From: Allacma fusca
Taxonomy: Eukaryota; Arthropoda; Collembola; Symphypleona; Sminthuridae
DNA: 64,000 nt
Direction: 5' to 3'
NCBI GenBank assembly: GCA_947179485.1
Contig: OX359248.1
Coordinates: 3,675,501 to 3,739,500 of the forward strand
Shown: positions 50,559-64,000 of the stretch, in pieces
Layout of the letters: each line of letters starts with the position of its first letter
Numbering within the stretch: position 1 is the first letter of the stretch
Notes under the pieces: generated by a model
What the model saw: only the letters and a program-made list of their open reading frames with translations
Database searches by the model: none
What the model was told of the DNA's origin: nothing
Made by a program: the position numbers and the translations under genes

Positions 50559-50600
50559 CTCTCTCTCTCTCTCTCTCTCTCTATCCCTCTCTCTCTCTCT
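50559..50600. repeat. (CT)n microsatellite
   Basis: About 20 CT units with an ATCC interruption near 50582-50586. Confidence 0.88.
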
Positions 50601-53600
50601 ACGAACATATACTAATCCCATCTTTTATTAACTACTCGATGAAATTACGACACCAAATCAAGTACTTTGTCAATACACCCGTGCCCATCATATTACTTTT
50701 CCATTTAGCTCATCCCACGTCAAAACTTGCCATGGTCGTCAGAGTCATTGAGCGGAAATATGTGATCTTTGTGGACTTCCTCTTTACAAGGCACTGTAAC
50801 ATGGAAGGCAGGAGTAGGGAAGTAATATCGGATCTCCCTCTGTAGTTGCCAAAGGAAATTCAAGGGGACAAAGTCTTGAGTGGAAGGGAATATTGAATTG
50901 AAAATATTATTTTCAATTCCATCCTTTGATAAATATACATAAGATAGAGCTGAGAGCATAAGGAATTCTAACAGATTGAAATATCCGAGGATTTTTATAC
51001 CAAAGGAAAACATAACCATATAAATCTTTGAGCTCAATCCGATTTTTTTTTTACCGCGGGTGTCAAACGTGTCTCTGACAACCAGCCTTTCTTACTGACT
51101 TGACCCTTCGGAGTGATAATAGCCCGAAATGAAAGGGCTGGAGAAGAAATAACACTGTATTTGCTCCGACTCTCGATTCCTACCATGGAGTCAACTTCTG
51201 CAGTCAACAACGTCGTAATGATGTCCAAAGACCTCCTGTCGCTCCCGAAATATCTCACAGCTTAATCCGACATGGGAAATGCATATTTCAATTCACTACA
51301 GGGCTTAGGATATGTAGATGTGTGTATTTAGATCCATTCATACCGCACACACTTGTGCTCAAGCCCGGGCAACTCCCGTAACTCAATTTCCACATCATCT
51401 GTTCAAGTCACTTTCGGACCATGGCATGGTCACTTTATTTCATTTTTCGAATTTCTTTTACTCCAAATGACTTGTCACTATTGAGTCCATAATTTGGTAA
51501 CCGAGTTCAATTTCCTGGACAAATTGGTTTCTATCAAATGTTAAGTTACACAAGTTTCATTGGATTTTTTGTAATAACGACAAATGTATTTGCACATCAA
51601 ATTTTAACATCCAAAAATTGATCAATATGAAATTTTAAGACTACTTGTTCAATTCATTTTAAGTATCTATAATTATTTATTTAATATTTTTTCAGATTTA
51701 TTAAATTGAATTGATACATTATTAAATTAAAGCATTGCCCGCTTGAAGATTGCTTTTGAACTATGAAGAATGTGGAGAATCTATTGCTGAATAATTTTCA
51801 TTATTATGAATTAATATTACCTTGGGTTCCCTCAGTTGATTGGAATATATTTTAAGGATATAAATGACATGCGTTTGAAGTTCTTCCCTGAGTCTTGTTC
51901 CTCTTAAAGTGTGTATGTGTATCAAAGGGAAAATAGAGCAGCAGGATGCCGGGATTTGTACTTTGTGCATGCAGACTATGATTTTCTGGATTTTTTGTTA
52001 CCAGACTCGTGAGTACATATGGTGTTTCCGAGAATGTTTGTCCAGATTTGGAGACCTTACTTTTGACGGTGGAAGACGTGGAGTCCTGGTACGTACGCTG
52101 GTAGAACATTGGCAGAGGAAATTAAATAATGCCTTGGAGAAGGGCTTTCATGAGACTCAGCAGGACTCCTGGACTTTTGCTTTTTTCTCTTCCAAATTTT
52201 TGCTGATCATTTGATTGAGCCAGTAATAGCTTTATTGATTTACATCGTTCTGTCCCGAACAGATCCTCCGGTTATGCAGTCTCCCTTTTACTTTGTGTAA
52301 GGTTTCTGGTAAGGACTTGTACTATTTTTCTGGAGTTTGTAGTATGTACATACATACTTGAAATATGCCTAAAATCATTCTTTCCTTATCAACTTTTCCC
52401 TAATTTCCTTCCGAGATTCCGGGCCCTATACGGTGCAGTAGCAAAATGTACCTGACATTTAATTTTTGTCAATATGCCATAACAAGTTGATTTTATTCCA
52501 TTTTGACAAATTATCCCCCTTTTATTCAGATTCAATGGAAAAACAGGCGGGGGACTAGAAAATATCGGGTAATATATTTGAGTGCATGAATTTAATATAC
52601 GCAATTTTTTTGAGATGACAATTTTACTGTGATAAACAAAATTAGGGAAATATATGGAAAATAAAATGTGGCTTATGTGCAGGTACATATATCTGGAAAC
52701 GTCGTGCGCCCTTCCTGACACTTTCGGAGACTAATGCTGCCCTGTATTTTTAAGAGATTCCAATAATAGCAGATGATTTTCCAAGGTTCTCTCCTGTCAA
52801 CTTACTCCTCATCAATCACGTCTCACCGCCTTGACTTAGCCACGTATGTATGGAGATAAATGTTCTTTACTAAAGGGATGAGCAGGAGATGAGTCTCGGC
52901 CTCCAAAAAGGACTTAACACTGTATTATCCCCAGAGACAGAGTTTGTGTCTTGAGAGTAAACATCATAACAAGTTTCCTGGACCCATTTTCTCATCCTTT
53001 TGAATAATTTTCCAGGACTCCATTCAAAAGTGACAATTTGAACAATCTGGAAACGCAAGAGCCTGGAAGTGATTATGATACCCTGAAAGGTGAGAGTCTT
53101 ACACAAATGACAAGCCACACAGCAAGTCTCATATTGGAAATTAGCCACGAGGTCCTGCACCTCAATTGGAGGATGAGACCTCATAAAGTGCTAATAATCA
53201 CCCCCCAAGATTCCATGAATGAAAAAAAAGTAGGAGACAAATATGACCACAACGAATGGGACATGCAATTCAAGCAGTATTCTTTGGACCATTCATACAT
53301 TTCACACTTGACGAGAGCCAAGTGGGTGTTGGGAATTGAAGGTTTTAGCTCCCAAATTGGTTCCATGTGAGAAATTCTTACATTTTTGTTTTGGCTGAAG
53401 ATTTACCAAAACTAGGAAATCTCTTCTGGATTGTCAAATGAGAAAAACAACCGAATTTGTACGTGTTTACATTCTTACGTAACAAGACATGTTTGAGTCT
53501 TCACCTGGGTTTTCTCAAAAACTGTACATCTCATTGGTTACGGAGCAAAGTCGTGTATGCTGAAGCTTGTTGAAATCTAAAAAGAACAGCTAACTGGAAC

Positions 53601-54677
53601 GCTTACTGTTTAGTACTCACTTGATCCACGCCAGGCTCCTATCGGTACTTACAAAATGAAGTATTTAAGATTTTTTCATGTGAAAAAATAGCAGAGCTAT
53701 TTATCCTCTCAGGAACGAACTGCAGAGTTCAGGTTCATAATTTCCAATCTGATATTATTTTTTAATTAAAACAAACTTTAGATTTTAAAAAAGATAAAAT
53801 GTACATAGATACAAGGGGAAAAAGGATGCTTTGTATAGATTGAGGTTGAGTGACAAAATTGATTTGTATTTCAGAATATTACTGATTATGAGCATACATG
53901 TACTCATGCGTGTCTATATACCAGCTTATAAATTCTGGGCACTTTAGCATTAGCAAAGCTTTTGAACGGAGCCAGTATAATTTCCAAAAACTAGTGCCCT
54001 GACAATGTTATGAGCGTCCCTATATCTTTTTCTGTGGTGTGAGTTCTTTATGATATGTACATGTAATTTAATAATATTACAAGGGGAGGGACACGAAAGA
54101 GCTATTAAGACCAAAAGAGATTTTCATTTGAAGCTCAAGTGCTTCCTAAGAGAAATGCTAATCAATTGTAAATGTGAATGAAAGTCCCACATGGCTGCCC
54201 TATACAGACTGTAGGCTTCAGTATGGGATTTTCGATCCTTTACTATTAGAACCCACGATTGTGGAGGTATTTCCCTCAGCTGTGCCAATGCAGTAATATG
54301 GGACATACGGACATTCTGAGGTGTACATGTGTATGAGGACATATGTAATTATATAAATATAGATATGCCTTGTAGGAAGCATGTGCATAAATACATGTAT
54401 AAGACCCAGGGATCTGGACCCGCTTGAGAAGGAAAGCCATGCAATGTAATGGAATGATCCTTTTGGGAAACGCGTCTCTTCACACATGGAAAACACCTGG
54501 AAGTGTAGTAAATACTCGGGTGCATTTATTTGAGCATTTATCTCCCTCCTCATCACCATGTAATCATTGATGTTTAGAAAGAGACAAGTCTCATCCTTTT
54601 AACATGTCTTTAATCAGAGCTAATGCTTTCCGTATACAGAGAGTAGATTTCAAAAGATACACGATTAAAAAAAAATC

Positions 54678-54679
<2 letters not shown>

Positions 54680-54706
<27 letters not shown>
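54680..54706. repeat. (GA)n microsatellite
   Basis: About 13 GA units preceded by a poly-A run. Confidence 0.88.
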
Positions 54707-54708
<2 letters not shown>

Positions 54709-56460
54709 TTCATCATATGAACATATGTAGATACCTACTACACGGAAGAGTGAGCGTAAAAGGTACTAAAAAAGTTCTCCTGAAAGCCTCTAAACTGCAA
54801 TAACAATCCAATGAGAGTAAATTGGGTAGAGCGTGAATTAAATCAAGACACTCTATTTACCCTGAAGTTTGATTCCTTCAAGTTGGGATAATACGAGGCT
54901 TTGAGGGAGCTCAATAAATTTCTAAAGCCACACGAGTTAAAATGTAATTAGAGCCTGGATCGTCCGGAGAGAGCGGAGCTATTAAATCCTGATTTACACG
55001 TTAGCTCGAAAAATTCACAGGCAATTAAATGGAACGCACAATGACTGAATATCAATGGGCTGAGGGACTCAGGGGAAGATGCTCTAAATGAATTTCTTTA
55101 TGAGAATATACAGAGATCGACATTGTGTTTATCAACTTTTCTCTCCCTCTCCAAACTCTTGAGTTGGACATTTAATGAATTTCCCACAAACTGCCTTCAG
55201 CTATCAGTCCATCCTCAAAGGCCTACTGTCAACACTCGTGTACGTACAAAATCATCTAAATAGCACACTTGTTACCTTCCTCACAGTCTCACACAGAATC
55301 ATTTATGGCCCTGTGCATACATACATACGTAGGTATATCTATATCTACATATGCATACATATAGATACTTATAGACATCATCTATATTTACATTAGGCAT
55401 ATACGGAAGAGCCTTTATATCATCAGTCACATTTAGTACAACTCACACTCACAAATATATCTATAAAATGTATACCACGGGCCCTATACTTGTGACCATA
55501 ATATTGAGCTATATGAATAACGAAACCACTATTGACTCTTGTACTTATTACCTTGTTCGCCTCTCTAAATCCATTCCCACCAGTCTAGTTCACATTATTC
55601 ACAAGTTTTGATTAACTTGCTAACAATACGTCAGCCAGGGCTATTGTTCAGCTCATGAGTCACGATTACCTTTCTAATTTGATACTCCAATTTGTAACTA
55701 ATAACCAAGCCTCGTTTCCTCCAATGGGTGTACTCCCTCCTCTGAACTTCTCAACTCTCAAGTATAAATTCTCTTACTGTTGATAGTCCCTATTGCAGTT
55801 TACAAGTACTACAGGACTGTACCTTCAAATGATAACAGCCTCCTTACAAGTATACTTTCTTTTAAGAAAAAGTCAAAGTTTCTCATAAAATTCTGCCTCG
55901 CTCATGAATTCGCTAACAATTAATTAAGGAGCTATGTAGGAAAGTGCAAGATGCAAACAGTATTTAAAATCTGAATTTTCTAGGGACGTTACGGCTCGAG
56001 TCACAAAATAAAGCAAGGAAATGATGATGAGTGCTGATGGGAGTGAGGCAGGGCTTGTACTAATATTTTTATCCATCCAGTGCTGTTTGAGTGAGGACAA
56101 ATGACAACGACGATGCTTTGGGTACAAACAATATTTATTTAAGGAAAGCGCTCCGCAACAGTCCCTTCCCAGTTCGTTAACAAATAAAATAAAATCCACT
56201 GACTCCCGCCTCGTGTCAGTGTATTGAAATGGGTTGTTTATAAGGAAGAGCAGCCTTCATCCCCTCAACATTAACAAATAAGAAACTTTTTGCCATTATG
56301 AATCCCTCTGATATAGAGCTACGGGAGAAGTTAAGAATTGAGTGGAGTGAATGAAGGAGCCCAATATAATCTCGGACACACGACACTCATCATGTTATTA
56401 AATCCTTAGGTCAATACTGGAACGGTGGTCGGGATTGAAATGAATAAGCCAAAAAGGAGT

Positions 56461-56463
<3 letters not shown>

Positions 56464-56510
<47 letters not shown>
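56464..56510. repeat. (GA)n microsatellite
   Basis: An uninterrupted run of about 23 GA units. Confidence 0.92.
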
Positions 56511-56515
<5 letters not shown>

Positions 56516-59500
56516 AGGAAAGAGAGTGAACCTCACACGCTCTCTGTTTGCCCTCGTATTAGCCAAATGACACCCAGCTTATGTTGGAAAAGTCTATATT
56601 AGATTCTCAGGTTGACCCATCCAGCCAACAGAAATTCAAGGGAAACTTCCAACCAAAAAGCGTACTATTTACTTCCTTTTGATGATTGTATATGTATACA
56701 CTCCAGGGTCTCTCTACATAGATCACTCTCTCACTCGCTCCATTGTAAATCTCCTCGAATCATTTGATCATTTAATAAAACTCACCTTATTGTATCTAAT
56801 TGTAAATGGTTTATTGACTTTACGTACACACTCGAGCGAGCCCCCTCATCAAATCATGTGTCTCCTCCAGAAATGATATAATAAACTTGCGATAACAGTA
56901 ATAATTACCATAATCACAATATTACGCTGGTTCGCCTCATTTAATCCCCACACTCCTCTGTCCTGTCTCAGTCACTCAGAACGTTGTAATTGCATCATTT
57001 TTAAATATGTACGGGAAGACTGTGGAGGGATAATTCTCCTTATTATATTTCATAACGTTTGGAGTCTGCATAATAATTACGTCCACAATAGCAAGTGCCC
57101 TATGTTAAATTCTAGCTATGGGCAGAACTGTACTAGTGAATGCGCTGGACGGGGGCAGGAGGGGGGAAAGTTATAAATAATAAAAAATGATTGTTTCCAG
57201 GGAATTAATTTGAAAACAAGTTTATCTATTTATACAGAGACATTGGATAGATGTGGGGCATATGGGTTGACGGGAGTTCCACAGAGGAGTTGAGCCCGTC
57301 TCCATTGAGTAATTCCCAGCATATTTAATAATATCCTCGCTAATAATAAGCTGTCGAGTGAAAGGCCCAGTTTTATCCAGCCTCATGATAATGCCGGGCT
57401 GGAAATATATCAGACAGAGAGAAAGGTAATCAGGGGCTGGAGGAGAGTAGTAATTTTCCTGGAGTTTATCTAACTCAGGGTATGACGCTGAGCGCTCCGT
57501 CCACAACAAGAAATCATGTTTAAATTGTGAACGGTCTCATGTAGAATCATAGATAGATGTATAGATCCCTGGGTGCATGTGTCCTATGGGCCTGTGGTAA
57601 TGGTATATAGTGTTCTAGGAGATAGATATTGTGACTGCATCCGGAGCGCAGGTAGCAATTAGCTGAGCAGCTGTGGGTGACATGTGACTAATCCATCCTT
57701 ATTTGTGACATCCAACTTCATTTGTGATATCAAAAGAACTCGCTTATATCATTACATATTTAATTTGCTTTTCTTTCACGAGTCATCAGGCTGGCTGGGT
57801 TTTTGGAAGAGTCCTTCCACTTCCAGACCACCCACTCTTATTTGCTGGCTTTTGGGAGGGAGCTCCGAGACGAAACTATAGGAAATCCTTTAATTGCTCC
57901 CCAATCTTTCATAACTCCTGGATGAAGTAGCACTCTCATCAAGACGTCACTCCTTTACGTAAAATCTTGTCAAGAGCAGGCTCCTTCCCTCAACTCCTAG
58001 CTTCGACATGGTAATTCTATAATTATGTATCTAGTCCCTAAGCCAGGAATTTTACAGATCTGTATCCCTCCCCGTCCATGCTTTTAACTTTGTTGTCAAC
58101 TAAGCTAATTGTGGGGAATGTATTCTCGGAGATCTGCACTATTTCACTTGTCCTCCTCTTCATCTCCCTATTTACAGGGCAGGATCCTCATCGTCATCTA
58201 GTAGATTTTTCTCCAGACTTCCACTCCCGGGCAGATCTGGGGCTCGGGCTCCACCTGGAGCTTCATCTCTTTTAACATTGTTCCATTGCCCCGGGATCCC
58301 TTTCCCAATGGAGACAATGCCCTTGCTGTCTGCACAATTTTTTCCCCCTTTATTTAAATACAAGGATTCAAGCAGTCATAAGTGAATTGTAGTATCGCTA
58401 TATGGTAGTACCTAATAATAATTTATTTGAGCTACTACTTACTAAAACTATATCCCGAGTCTCTCACCCAAATATTTTGAAAATTTTATTTATATTTGAA
58501 TGGGTTCTCAAGAACAGGGCTTGTACTAATGAGCTATTATTTCCACTAGAGTTTACAGACGGACATGACTACTGAGTGCATGGACAGACTTGCTTTGATA
58601 GATACTATTTTGGTTCAAGTTAAAATGGGGTGCAGCTTGCATGAGGAAGGAGGCTGTACATAATATTGTAAGGAGCCTGAGTCTAGGAGAAGTGTTTACG
58701 GCGACAAGACGCGTGTGCCCTGTCGTTTCATTGGTCAAGGGAGGTGATGAGAGGTGAATAAAAATCGGTAGGACGACAGGGACTCAACAATGGGACTTAT
58801 TTGTTCAAAACATAAACAGGAGATGAGGGGGAGGGGACAGATACCTCAAAAATGAGATACTTGTCATCAGCATTTACTCCTGAATTTTTCTATTTGGCTT
58901 CTAAATGCCTATCACCCTTCTGGAAACCATCGTGTATAAACACACTTCTGAATGTATCTTCCAGGAGTTTTGGATATCCTTTTTTCTGTTACCGTATGTA
59001 CCAAAGAGAGAGAGAGAGAGTGAGAGAGAGAGACTGAATGTGAGAAAGGAATAAAGTTAGTGGATAGAATATGTTCCCATTCTCTCTCAAGTGGTCCTTA
59101 TGGTTCGGAACAGTTCCATGACCATCTAATCATACAAATGAATGAACGAGGCTCCAGGATAAGCCTCAATAGTACAAAACACCTCCACAATGAGAAGTAT
59201 AAGGAAACGGCTCATTTACCCAAAATCTCACTTCTTCCCTGACAAATCCCACGTCCCACACTTGACACCACAATGGGCTGAGGACTTGGAGTATTGTAGG
59301 AGGACAGGTCAAAGGGTTGCGATGAGTCCTTATTGGAAGTAATACAGTTTTGTTTGAGGCTATATCTGGTCATTGAAGTTTATACTCTACTATGGATACT
59401 ACTACTGTGTGGATGAAGGTACATATGTACATGACGTGTGCTCTACTCCATCAGATAACATGTGAAGGAACAATGGGCCTTCGGAAGAGTACTTTATGTA

Positions 59501-62400
59501 GAGACAATATTATCATGAGAATTTCATAAGCATTTGTTTGGTTATACGGTGGTTTGGGGAAGGCAAGGAAGCAATTCGGTTTGCTTTGGTCAGACACCCT
59601 TTGTGCACCCAAAACCAAATCATGGGGAAATAATAATGATAACAGGGCTCATGCTGGGCTTCACCAAATCAAGCTCCTCATGCCTCAACTTTCCACCGCC
59701 TCACTCCTCATATCTCCTCTATATATAATTACTCTGTAGTAATATACGCTGTACATGGGGATTCTCCCTCACTGTATCTGTAGTAGTGTATCATTCGGAA
59801 TGGGAAGGAGCAGAAGCCACAAAAATGTCCTATAAATTACTATATAATTACATACTGTATATGAACAGTAAACAGTAGTTTGTGCCTTCTTCCAAGTATT
59901 TTGTACGTTCAAATGAATACTGTCATAGACTCAATGCTTTACTCAAAGGTATGCTGGATGTAGCTGGATATGCTCCATTGCATTAATTTATTCAAGACTA
60001 TACAGGGCTTTATGATGTTATATTGAGAAGAGGAAGGCTATCTTGCTTTATTGTAATTCAAGGGTTAATGATTCGTATGATGAGAGCATCAGCACTAATT
60101 TCATTCTACATTACCATCATCTCTTCCGCCCCGTTGCTCCTCTTCATCCAGTGGGTTCACGGGAAGCTCACCCTTTTATGCACTCATGTGTCTGTGTCTG
60201 TGGATAAATAAGTAATAAAAGGGAATCCTTCCCGCTAACAATTTAAAGGGATTAACCGCACTCCTTGTACATCTCAATTCCCTAATCCCATTCTTAGGGG
60301 GAATGATGGGCACTCTCACCTGGATGAGGTCCTCCGTCTTCCCTCACTCTCATCTTCTCAGATATGAGGGGTCGGTCAGGATTAGATAAATCATCATTTT
60401 GGCAGTGCAAATTGGAATGAGTTGATGGGCTGTTGAGGAATCCGAACCATAGGGACGCTGTATTGAGACCGCTAGACGGAGGCAGCTCCGTCCATGAAAA
60501 TTCCCAGAAGTGCCTTAAGGTATCTACAGGTAATTACTTCCATTATCTTCTCATGAACTTCGCAACGAAATTACCTTCGCACTGGTTCAAGTTTGAATTT
60601 CCCGCTGGAAAACATTTCTGGTCAGAGGTCAATATTTGGGGTCATCATGGTCATAACTGGGATTGGAAGTCGGAGGATTGTAACAGTATTATTTTGTAGT
60701 GTGACCAAAATAATTTAATTTTAAGACAATGCGTTGATGCTTGTATAACTTGTGGGAAATTGTGTAACTAAGGGACATAACCTCTGACCTTCCGAATTTC
60801 AACCATGAATGACCTTACTTTAGAGAAATTTATTAAGAAATAAAATGAATTTGGGATAAATGAATTTATTCCAGTGAGCATCGCAGTGCCAAAAAATAAA
60901 AACAGTGCCAAAAACAATTCACCCCACCTAGCCCGTGTAAGGAGGGTTCGTAAAGGATATTATGCCCCTCCTTGTTTTTAACAAATTTTCTGTCAAAATT
61001 TTCCAACTCAATCCTGAGAGTCCCAAAACTCTCGATACAGACGTCAATGAAGTGGCACGAAGTCAGGATGTTGTTGGGAAAAACAGGAATTTTAAAGTTT
61101 CAAATTGTCAATCACTTATCTATCCCCAGAATACACGGACTTGGAATCACTTCTTTGACACATCCAAAGACTTGGGACCAGCCGAATTAAACTCAAATTG
61201 AAACACATGCTTGAAAAATTGTAAAAACACGGGGGATGTAATATTTTGACAAATCCCTCCTCGTTTAAACTAGGGGACGTCACATACTGTATTTTCCCCC
61301 AACGTGTAAATAAAGCCTTGTGGAAGACACAAATGATATTAATGTAAAACTAAAAGCAGCAAGTTTTGGAATCCATATACCCCAAATGATTGAAGCTGTA
61401 AATATTTAGTGGAACAAAAGAAGGAAAGTGCCTTTAAACTGATGACAGAGCCTTGTATGCTCCGAGTGCATAGGGCACATTTAGAGAGGTACTTAAGAGA
61501 GGAAAGAATGTGATCATCTTCGCCGAAGGGCCTACTCTATAATGTAACCACTCCGAGGTGGATAAAGAAGCTCAGTCAGCCCGAACTAATTCAAACTGAC
61601 AAGCTTTTTGTCCCCAGGCTCCAATCGTGTATTTCAATTAGGCCTCGACCCAACAGCATTTTAAAAAGTCTCCTGATGAAAAATGTCACCATTTTGACAA
61701 AACAGTGTCACCATCGAGAACTAATTCCGGGACAGTCGTCACGTCAGGAGCTCAAGCACACACCAACCTTACAATCCCATCCGTACATACTGAGAGTGCA
61801 CCAAAAGGAGACATACAAACAACCATGTCCCTTCCAAATCTATTTCAAATCCGCCACCATTTAACAATAACGAGAATAAAAGTGCACGAGGCTCACCTCG
61901 GAAGGTTGGAAAAGGGGGACGTACGTTTGACTCACTTCGGATGCAATTAAGTACAATGAACAGGGCAAAGGTTTAAGATGACTCAAACAGTTGGAAATAT
62001 CTCCAAGGGCAGTGTCATCAGAAACGTGTCGAATTTTCACGCTTTAATGTTTTACAATTTTAAAGGGATTACAGGCGTATACGGAAAGTTGTGTTTGAGA
62101 GATAGAAATGTAATAACGGCTCAGAGGCTAAGATGCAAAACCTGACTCTACTCTAATCCCAAGTCCAAACAATTCTCCATCTTTTTAGCGGACACTCTCA
62201 GGATGATATAGGAATGTCACCCGCCGCTGTTATAATGTGTTAATAAGCTGTAAATGCCTTGATGAGGGAAGATACTATTTGTGCGGAAAAGAGGAGTAAG
62301 CTTTTGTTTTGTGTTACGTGAGAAGATTGGATTTTCCAGTGAGCCGGAATTGATTTGATTGGTGGAGAGACTTTGATTGTCTTCTATATGGGGTGAGTTG
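56511..62400. other. Gene desert, part 3
   Basis: No gene supported on either strand. Open frames such as 60433-60699, 60962-61201 and 61705-61950 have no recognisable domain. A GA tract lies at 59005-59033. Confidence 0.45.
59005..59033. repeat. (GA)n microsatellite, one interruption
   Basis: About 14 GA units with a single T interruption near the middle. Confidence 0.85.
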
Positions 62401-62412
62401 ATGACTCTGTGC

Positions 62413-62413
<1 letters not shown>

Positions 62414-62455
<42 letters not shown>
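62414..62455. repeat. (TG)n microsatellite
   Basis: About 20 uninterrupted TG units. Confidence 0.92.
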
Positions 62456-62456
<1 letters not shown>

Positions 62457-62970
62457 AGAAAGAAGGGACGCCTCAGAGATGCACACATATGTACATATGT
62501 ATCTGTCCTATATTTACATGAGTGTAGAGGGAAAGGGCTGATGACTATAATCTGGAAGGAAAAAGGATTGTCAATCCGTCTCGTTTATAGATAGTCATTG
62601 AAGGGAGCCGGGCCGTGTGAGAGAGGGAAAAAGGGTTAAGAAGGTGAACGTGAAGATTTTAATTAGACAAGTTTTTCGAGAGTGTTCTCGTGTGAAGAGT
62701 GTGGAAAATTGCAAAGTTTTTTTTCTCATTACGGGGACGGAGGGCGGGCAGGGAGGACGGGGATTTCGGAAGAGTTCCTCCAACCCAAATGGTTTCCCAG
62801 CGCTTGATTTAGCAGAGTCAACAGAAATTAGCATTTTATTGCCTTATATAAGCACTCGTTTGTGTGTAAACTGCCCTTTAGACAAAGTGGAATTAAAAGA
62901 GACTGCCCTTTGATGTCAACTAACTCAATATTTGACTCGAGCGTCTCCTCTCCGTCAAACTTCTCTCTCT

Positions 62971-63040
<70 letters not shown>

Positions 63041-64000
63041 CAGATCCACTCCCATAGCTTCAGAGAGTCAGAGTACATTTTATAGCAGGGAGGTTTCCTT
63101 CCATAGGCTGCTCTCCGTCGGAGGTTATATATAAAGTAAAGGGAGCTTCCCAACAAAATCTTCCCTCCTTTTCTCTCTTTCGACTTGGTAATATTAACTC
63201 AAGTGAACAGAAATATACGCTCTCCTATCAAAATCAACCAACCGGACTCTCACAGATAAACTTCATTTCCAGCCGACTCAACCATCCATAAGCAATAACC
63301 ATTCCCTCGCTCCTTCCTTCATCTCTGTCTTTTGGCTTCCCTCAAACTTGGACAAATCCTATTATTAACCAGTCTTTTATAATCCAGGAGTATGCACTCC
63401 CTCGTGTCAACCTTGCCGGGAGTAAATACTCATGCAAATCCATACATTCTTAAGTCATTAAAAAAGGAGTTCCACAACCTTAGTCTCAATTTGAGGACCT
63501 TTTTGCCCCCATGAAATAATGGAGAGCTGTAATCCCTCTTCCAGAGGATCTCCTCAGTTTTTTGAGCAAATTATGAGAAATGAGAGTGGGATTTATATTT
63601 GAGAAATTGAATTTTTTTTTGTAGGAAATCTCGCGGATGAAACTTTGTACGTTTAATTTACTTCCTATGTCCATACATTCTCACACTAAGGATCCTTAGC
63701 TTATGAATCATTCATCAATTGACCAACAATTAATTAATTACTACTACTGCAAATAATTATCGGCATAGCGTAGAGATTTTCCATCATGCAAGATTACAGT
63801 ATTAGATAAACAATATTCCTTTATCTCAACAATTTAATTTAGTTAGCATCCCCGTCCATCCATGCATGTGTGTAAGGAGTAGTGTGTAGTAATGCATAGA
63901 GATTACCTTATTTAATTGTATTTAATTCCATACACATGTCATAGTACATCATAATATTAATTTAGTCACAAATGTTTTTTTTAAAAAACTAAAAAAAAAA
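62456..64000. other. Right-edge non-coding stretch
   Basis: No supported gene. Dominated by the long CT tract at 62962-63038. The final 300 nt are very AT-rich and end in poly-A. Confidence 0.45.
62962..63038. repeat. Long (CT)n tract
   Basis: 77 nt of CT with one TTT interruption near 62972, the longest simple repeat in the window. It is followed at once by CCACAG, so it would look like an extreme polypyrimidine tract plus acceptor on the plus strand, but no exon follows. Polypurine/polypyrimidine mirror symmetry could allow H-DNA. Confidence 0.92.

Larger units (their letters stand above)
50501..56460. other. Gene desert, part 2
   Basis: No gene supported. Contains CT and GA tracts and several TACATA/TATGTA-rich patches, the densest at 55,310-55,380. 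Confidence 0.45.

Noticed and set aside
61705..61950. 81-codon plus-strand frame
   Set aside because: Overlaps a second frame of similar length; no motif or exon borders.
42950..64000. A second homeobox gene (Rax or orthopedia) in the desert
   Set aside because: No WFQNRR-type homeodomain segment was seen in the open frames of either strand.

Overview
This is a stretch of an AT-rich animal nuclear genome, most likely an arthropod. The evidence is orthologues of lingerer (UBAP2/UBAP2L family) and of homeobrain, a homeobox gene well known from insects and other invertebrates, many GT-AG introns (most 50-130 nt in compact genes, up to 4 kb in the homeobox gene), and abundant dinucleotide microsatellites. 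A crustacean such as a copepod would fit, but that is inference. No bacterial or viral gene, CRISPR array, rRNA or recognisable tRNA was seen.

Layout. 1-11,500: no recognised gene; it holds two degenerate repeat fields (about 500-2,000), a small TIR-bounded transposon relic (about 6.10-6.61 kb) and a very AT-rich stretch (8.6-11.5 kb). 11,541-17,117 (-): lingerer, with alternative 3' ends. 17.1-20.7 kb: lingerer 5' region and intergenic DNA. 20,680-21,634 (+): mitochondrial ribosomal protein S16. 22,055-22,933 (-): cytochrome c oxidase subunit 5A, convergent with mRpS16. 23.4-25.1 kb: unresolved, with coding-like fragments but no consistent gene model. 25,191-30,374 (-): a 16-exon, 967-residue WD40-repeat protein whose family I cannot assign. 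30.4-33.3 kb: intergenic. 33,318-42,949 (-): a paired-class homeobox gene, homeobrain, four coding exons. 42,950-64,000: a 21-kb gene desert with GA/CT and TG tracts, which may hold regulatory DNA for the homeobox gene.

All five gene models were reconstructed by translating across candidate GT-AG junctions; reading phase closes in every case (lingerer 1,100 codons, mRpS16 148, COX5A 151, WD40 protein 967, homeobrain 401, stops excluded). The genes do not form one pathway. mRpS16 and COX5A both serve mitochondrial oxidative phosphorylation. Lingerer is a cytoplasmic RNA-associated regulator, and homeobrain is a nuclear transcription factor of the developing brain. I do not see a convincing undescribed system. 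The most unusual items are a TGATCA minisatellite ending directly at the homeobrain start codon, GAGGCC/GGCCTC hairpin repeats near the left end, a 37-nt intron in the WD40 gene, and the unresolved 23.4-25.1 kb segment.
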